A stretch of 64,000 bases of DNA from an uncultured Pseudomonadota bacterium (GTDB lineage: Bacteria > Myxococcota_A > UBA796 > JAFGLY01), in contig CALDOK010000389.1 of the NCBI GenBank assembly GCA_937912125.1, positions 1-64,000 of the forward strand, in the 5' to 3' direction. The notes beneath the pieces are model-generated. The model did no database searches. It saw only the letters and a list, made by a program, of their open reading frames with translations, and had not been told where the DNA came from. Positions 62,452-64,000 of this stretch are shown one piece after another. Each line of letters starts with the position of its first letter. The first letter of the stretch is position 1. Position numbers and translations under genes: made by a program.

Positions 62452-63450
62452 ATGCACATCTCAGAAGGAATCCTGACTGGCCCCTCGGTGATCATCACCA
62501 GCCTCGGCGGCGCGGCGGTGGTGCTCTGGGGCGCTCGATCCATGCAGCGCTTCGTCAAGGAGCAGCCCCGGCGGCGGGCTCTGCTGGGCATGGCCGGGGC
62601 CTTCGTGTTCATGGTCTCCCTGATCCCCATCCCGGCGTTCACGGGCACCACCTCCCACCCCTGCGGCACGCCCCTGGTGGGCATCCTGCTGGGGCCTGGC
62701 ATCGGGGCAGGGCTGGCGGCCTTGAGCTTGTTGCTGCAGGCGTCGTTCTTCGCCCACGGGGGGTTCTCGAGCCTCGGCGCGAACACCATCAGCCTGGGCC
62801 TGCTCGGCGCGGGCACGGCGTGGCTGGTCTTCGTGGGCGGGCGGCGCCTGGGGATGCCCCTGTGGGCGGCGGCGGGGCTGGCTGGCCTGCTGGGAGATGT
62901 GGCCACCTACGCGGGCACCGGGGGGATGCTGGCGGCGCACCTGGCCTGGGTGGCGCCCGATCCCCAGTACGGCTTCCTGCAATACCTGGGGGTGATCTAC
63001 GCGGCCTATGCCCCCACCCAGAGCCTCATCGCCGCCGGTGAGATGGCGGTCACGGGCTACGCGATCCATGCCATCGCGCGCCAGCGTCCCGAGGTGCTCG
63101 TCTCCCTTGGAGTGATCCGGAAGCAGGTGGCCGCGGCCGTGCTGCTGCTGGTGGTGGGGCTGGCCAGCCTGGCCCTGCCCTGGGCTCCCGTGGCCCTGGC
63201 GGCCCAGGTCGAGCCGGCTGCCGAGCAGCAGGGCTTCGCGGGCATGGACGAGGCGGTGAACGAGGCGGTGGCCGAGGCCGCGGGCGCTCCAGCCCGGGCC
63301 CCGTTCATCGACATCGAGAGCATGGGCGACGTCTGGAACTCCATCCTGCTGGGCGCGGGCGGCATCTGTGGCTTCATCATCGGGCGCTGGTGGCACCTGC
63401 TCTTCGGCGCCAAGCCCGGTCCTGACGAATCGGACGTCAAAGCCCCATGA
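62452..63450 (+). CDS. cbiM: Cobalt/nickel ECF transporter substrate-binding membrane subunit CbiM
   Basis: 332 aa. N-terminus MHISEG matches the CbiM/NikM pattern in which the amino terminus and His2 bind Co2+ or Ni2+. Six to seven hydrophobic helices, with IPAFTGTTSHPCGTPLVGIL and LGANTISLG typical of the family. After about residue 250 an acidic periplasmic-type stretch leads to a last helix (ILLGAGGICGFIIGRWW), which may replace CbiN. The stop overlaps the cbiQ start (ATGA). No B12 riboswitch box was found upstream, so nickel is as possible as cobalt. Confidence 0.88.
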   Translation: MHISEGILTGPSVIITSLGGAAVVLWGARSMQRFVKEQPRRRALLGMAGAFVFMVSLIPIPAFTGTTSHPCGTPLVGILLGPGIGAGLAALSLLLQASFFAHGGFSSLGANTISLGLLGAGTAWLVFVGGRRLGMPLWAAAGLAGLLGDVATYAGTGGMLAAHLAWVAPDPQYGFLQYLGVIYAAYAPTQSLIAAGEMAVTGYAIHAIARQRPEVLVSLGVIRKQVAAAVLLLVVGLASLALPWAPVALAAQVEPAAEQQGFAGMDEAVNEAVAEAAGAPARAPFIDIESMGDVWNSILLGAGGICGFIIGRWWHLLFGAKPGPDESDVKAP

Positions 63451-64000
63451 GGAGCGCCGCCCTCTCCCTCACCAGCCTGCTGATGGTCGAGGACGTCGCC
63501 TTCAGGGAGCGGGTCTACGGCCTGCAGGGCTGGGACCCCCGCCTCAAGGTGGCCCTGGCGGCGGCGGCAATCTTCGGCAACGTGTACTGGGCGCGGCCCT
63601 GGCTCTCGGCGGTGTTGTTGGGCCTGGCGCTGCTGGGGCTGGCGTTCTCCCGCACGCCCCCGCGGGCGCTGCTGTTCTTCGTGCTGGCCCCCAGCTGGGC
63701 CCTGCTGCTGGTGGCGGTGGGCTTCGCCGTGGGCTTCGGCCACACCGCGGTGGCCTCCCTGGGGCCGGTCACCGTGTACCGCGAGGGGCTGCTGATGGGC
63801 GGCAACGCCGTGCTGCGCGTGGCCTCGGAGATGTCCTGGGTGGCGCTGCTGATCCTCACCACGCCCTTTCACGACATCCTGGGAGCCCTGCGCCGCTTCC
63901 GCGTGCCCGAGGTGTTGGTCTCCACTACCGGCTTCATGTACCGCTACGTGTTCGTGTTGTTCGGCGAGTTCTCGGCCATGCGGGCCTCGGCTCGCGTGCG
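63447..64000 (+). CDS. cbiQ: ECF transporter transmembrane protein CbiQ, 5' part
   Basis: 184 codons, cut by the window end; ATG 63447 overlaps the cbiM stop. Early region VEDVAFRERVYGLQGWDPRLKVALAA, several hydrophobic helices (LLLVAVGFAVGFG), and VASEMSWVALLILTTPFHDILGALRRFRVP with FMYRYVFVL match CbiQ/EcfT, where the alanine/arginine-rich cytoplasmic loop contacts the ATPases. The ATPase gene (cbiO) should follow outside the window. Confidence 0.88.
   Translation, partial: MRSAALSLTSLLMVEDVAFRERVYGLQGWDPRLKVALAAAAIFGNVYWARPWLSAVLLGLALLGLAFSRTPPRALLFFVLAPSWALLLVAVGFAVGFGHTAVASLGPVTVYREGLLMGGNAVLRVASEMSWVALLILTTPFHDILGALRRFRVPEVLVSTTGFMYRYVFVLFGEFSAMRASARV

Overview
The window is GC-rich, densely coding bacterial DNA that fits a member of the Myxococcota (formerly deltaproteobacteria). 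The evidence is two MYXO-CTERM-like C-termini (Cys, one hydrophobic helix, Arg cluster), many MopE-type Asp/Cys metal-binding repeats and FG-GAP propeller proteins, a eukaryote-like Ser/Thr kinase, and at least a dozen predicted lipoproteins. I recognise 44 protein genes, two of them cut by the window ends. I see no rRNA, tRNA, CRISPR array, insertion sequence or prophage.

Layout. 1-814: 3' end of a Cys/Asp-rich secreted protein. 815-4562: a phosphodiester glycosidase-like FG-GAP protein facing an amidase. 4575-8731: a minus-strand operon of saccharopine-dehydrogenase-like oxidoreductase, FGGY kinase and Ser/Thr kinase. 9110-10836: an M15 peptidase and a metallo-beta-lactamase-fold hydrolase. 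10995-24043: a large block of surface proteins, with two MopE/PKD paralogues, two vWA-type paralogues, an FG-GAP protein and an amidohydrolase lipoprotein. 24421-30786: adenylate/guanylate cyclase, lipoprotein, C25 (gingipain-like) peptidase and SGNH hydrolase, all on the plus strand. 30803-35689: formate dehydrogenase locus fdhA-fdhB-fdhE. fdhA carries an in-frame UGA (35123-35125) read as selenocysteine, so a naive ORF call splits it. 35916-37635: a TrmB-type regulator and a Cys-rich lipoprotein. 37802-43433: a tight five-gene operon of lipoproteins. 43438-48076: B3/B4-domain protein, phosphodiesterase-like lipoprotein and a TPR/membrane protein. 48224-58590: mixed secreted and metabolic genes (DUF5916-like barrel, MaoC-like hydratase, GH13, GH25, two FG-GAP proteins). 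58639-62324: inositol catabolism genes iolB-iolD-iolE. 62452-64000: cbiM and the start of cbiQ, a cobalt/nickel ECF transporter.

Functional picture. Most of the window encodes an elaborate cell-surface secretome. Four lipoproteins carry a KDD[TS] motif just after the lipid-attachment cysteine and a fifth carries it a few residues later. This resembles the K-D/E-rich surface-export signal known in Bacteroidetes lipoproteins and is my best candidate for an undescribed sorting system. Metabolic islands cover periplasmic formate oxidation (Sec- and Mo/W-dependent), inositol degradation and Co/Ni uptake. Functions are read from motifs by eye. No database search was run, and start codons were chosen by Shine-Dalgarno sites and signal peptides.
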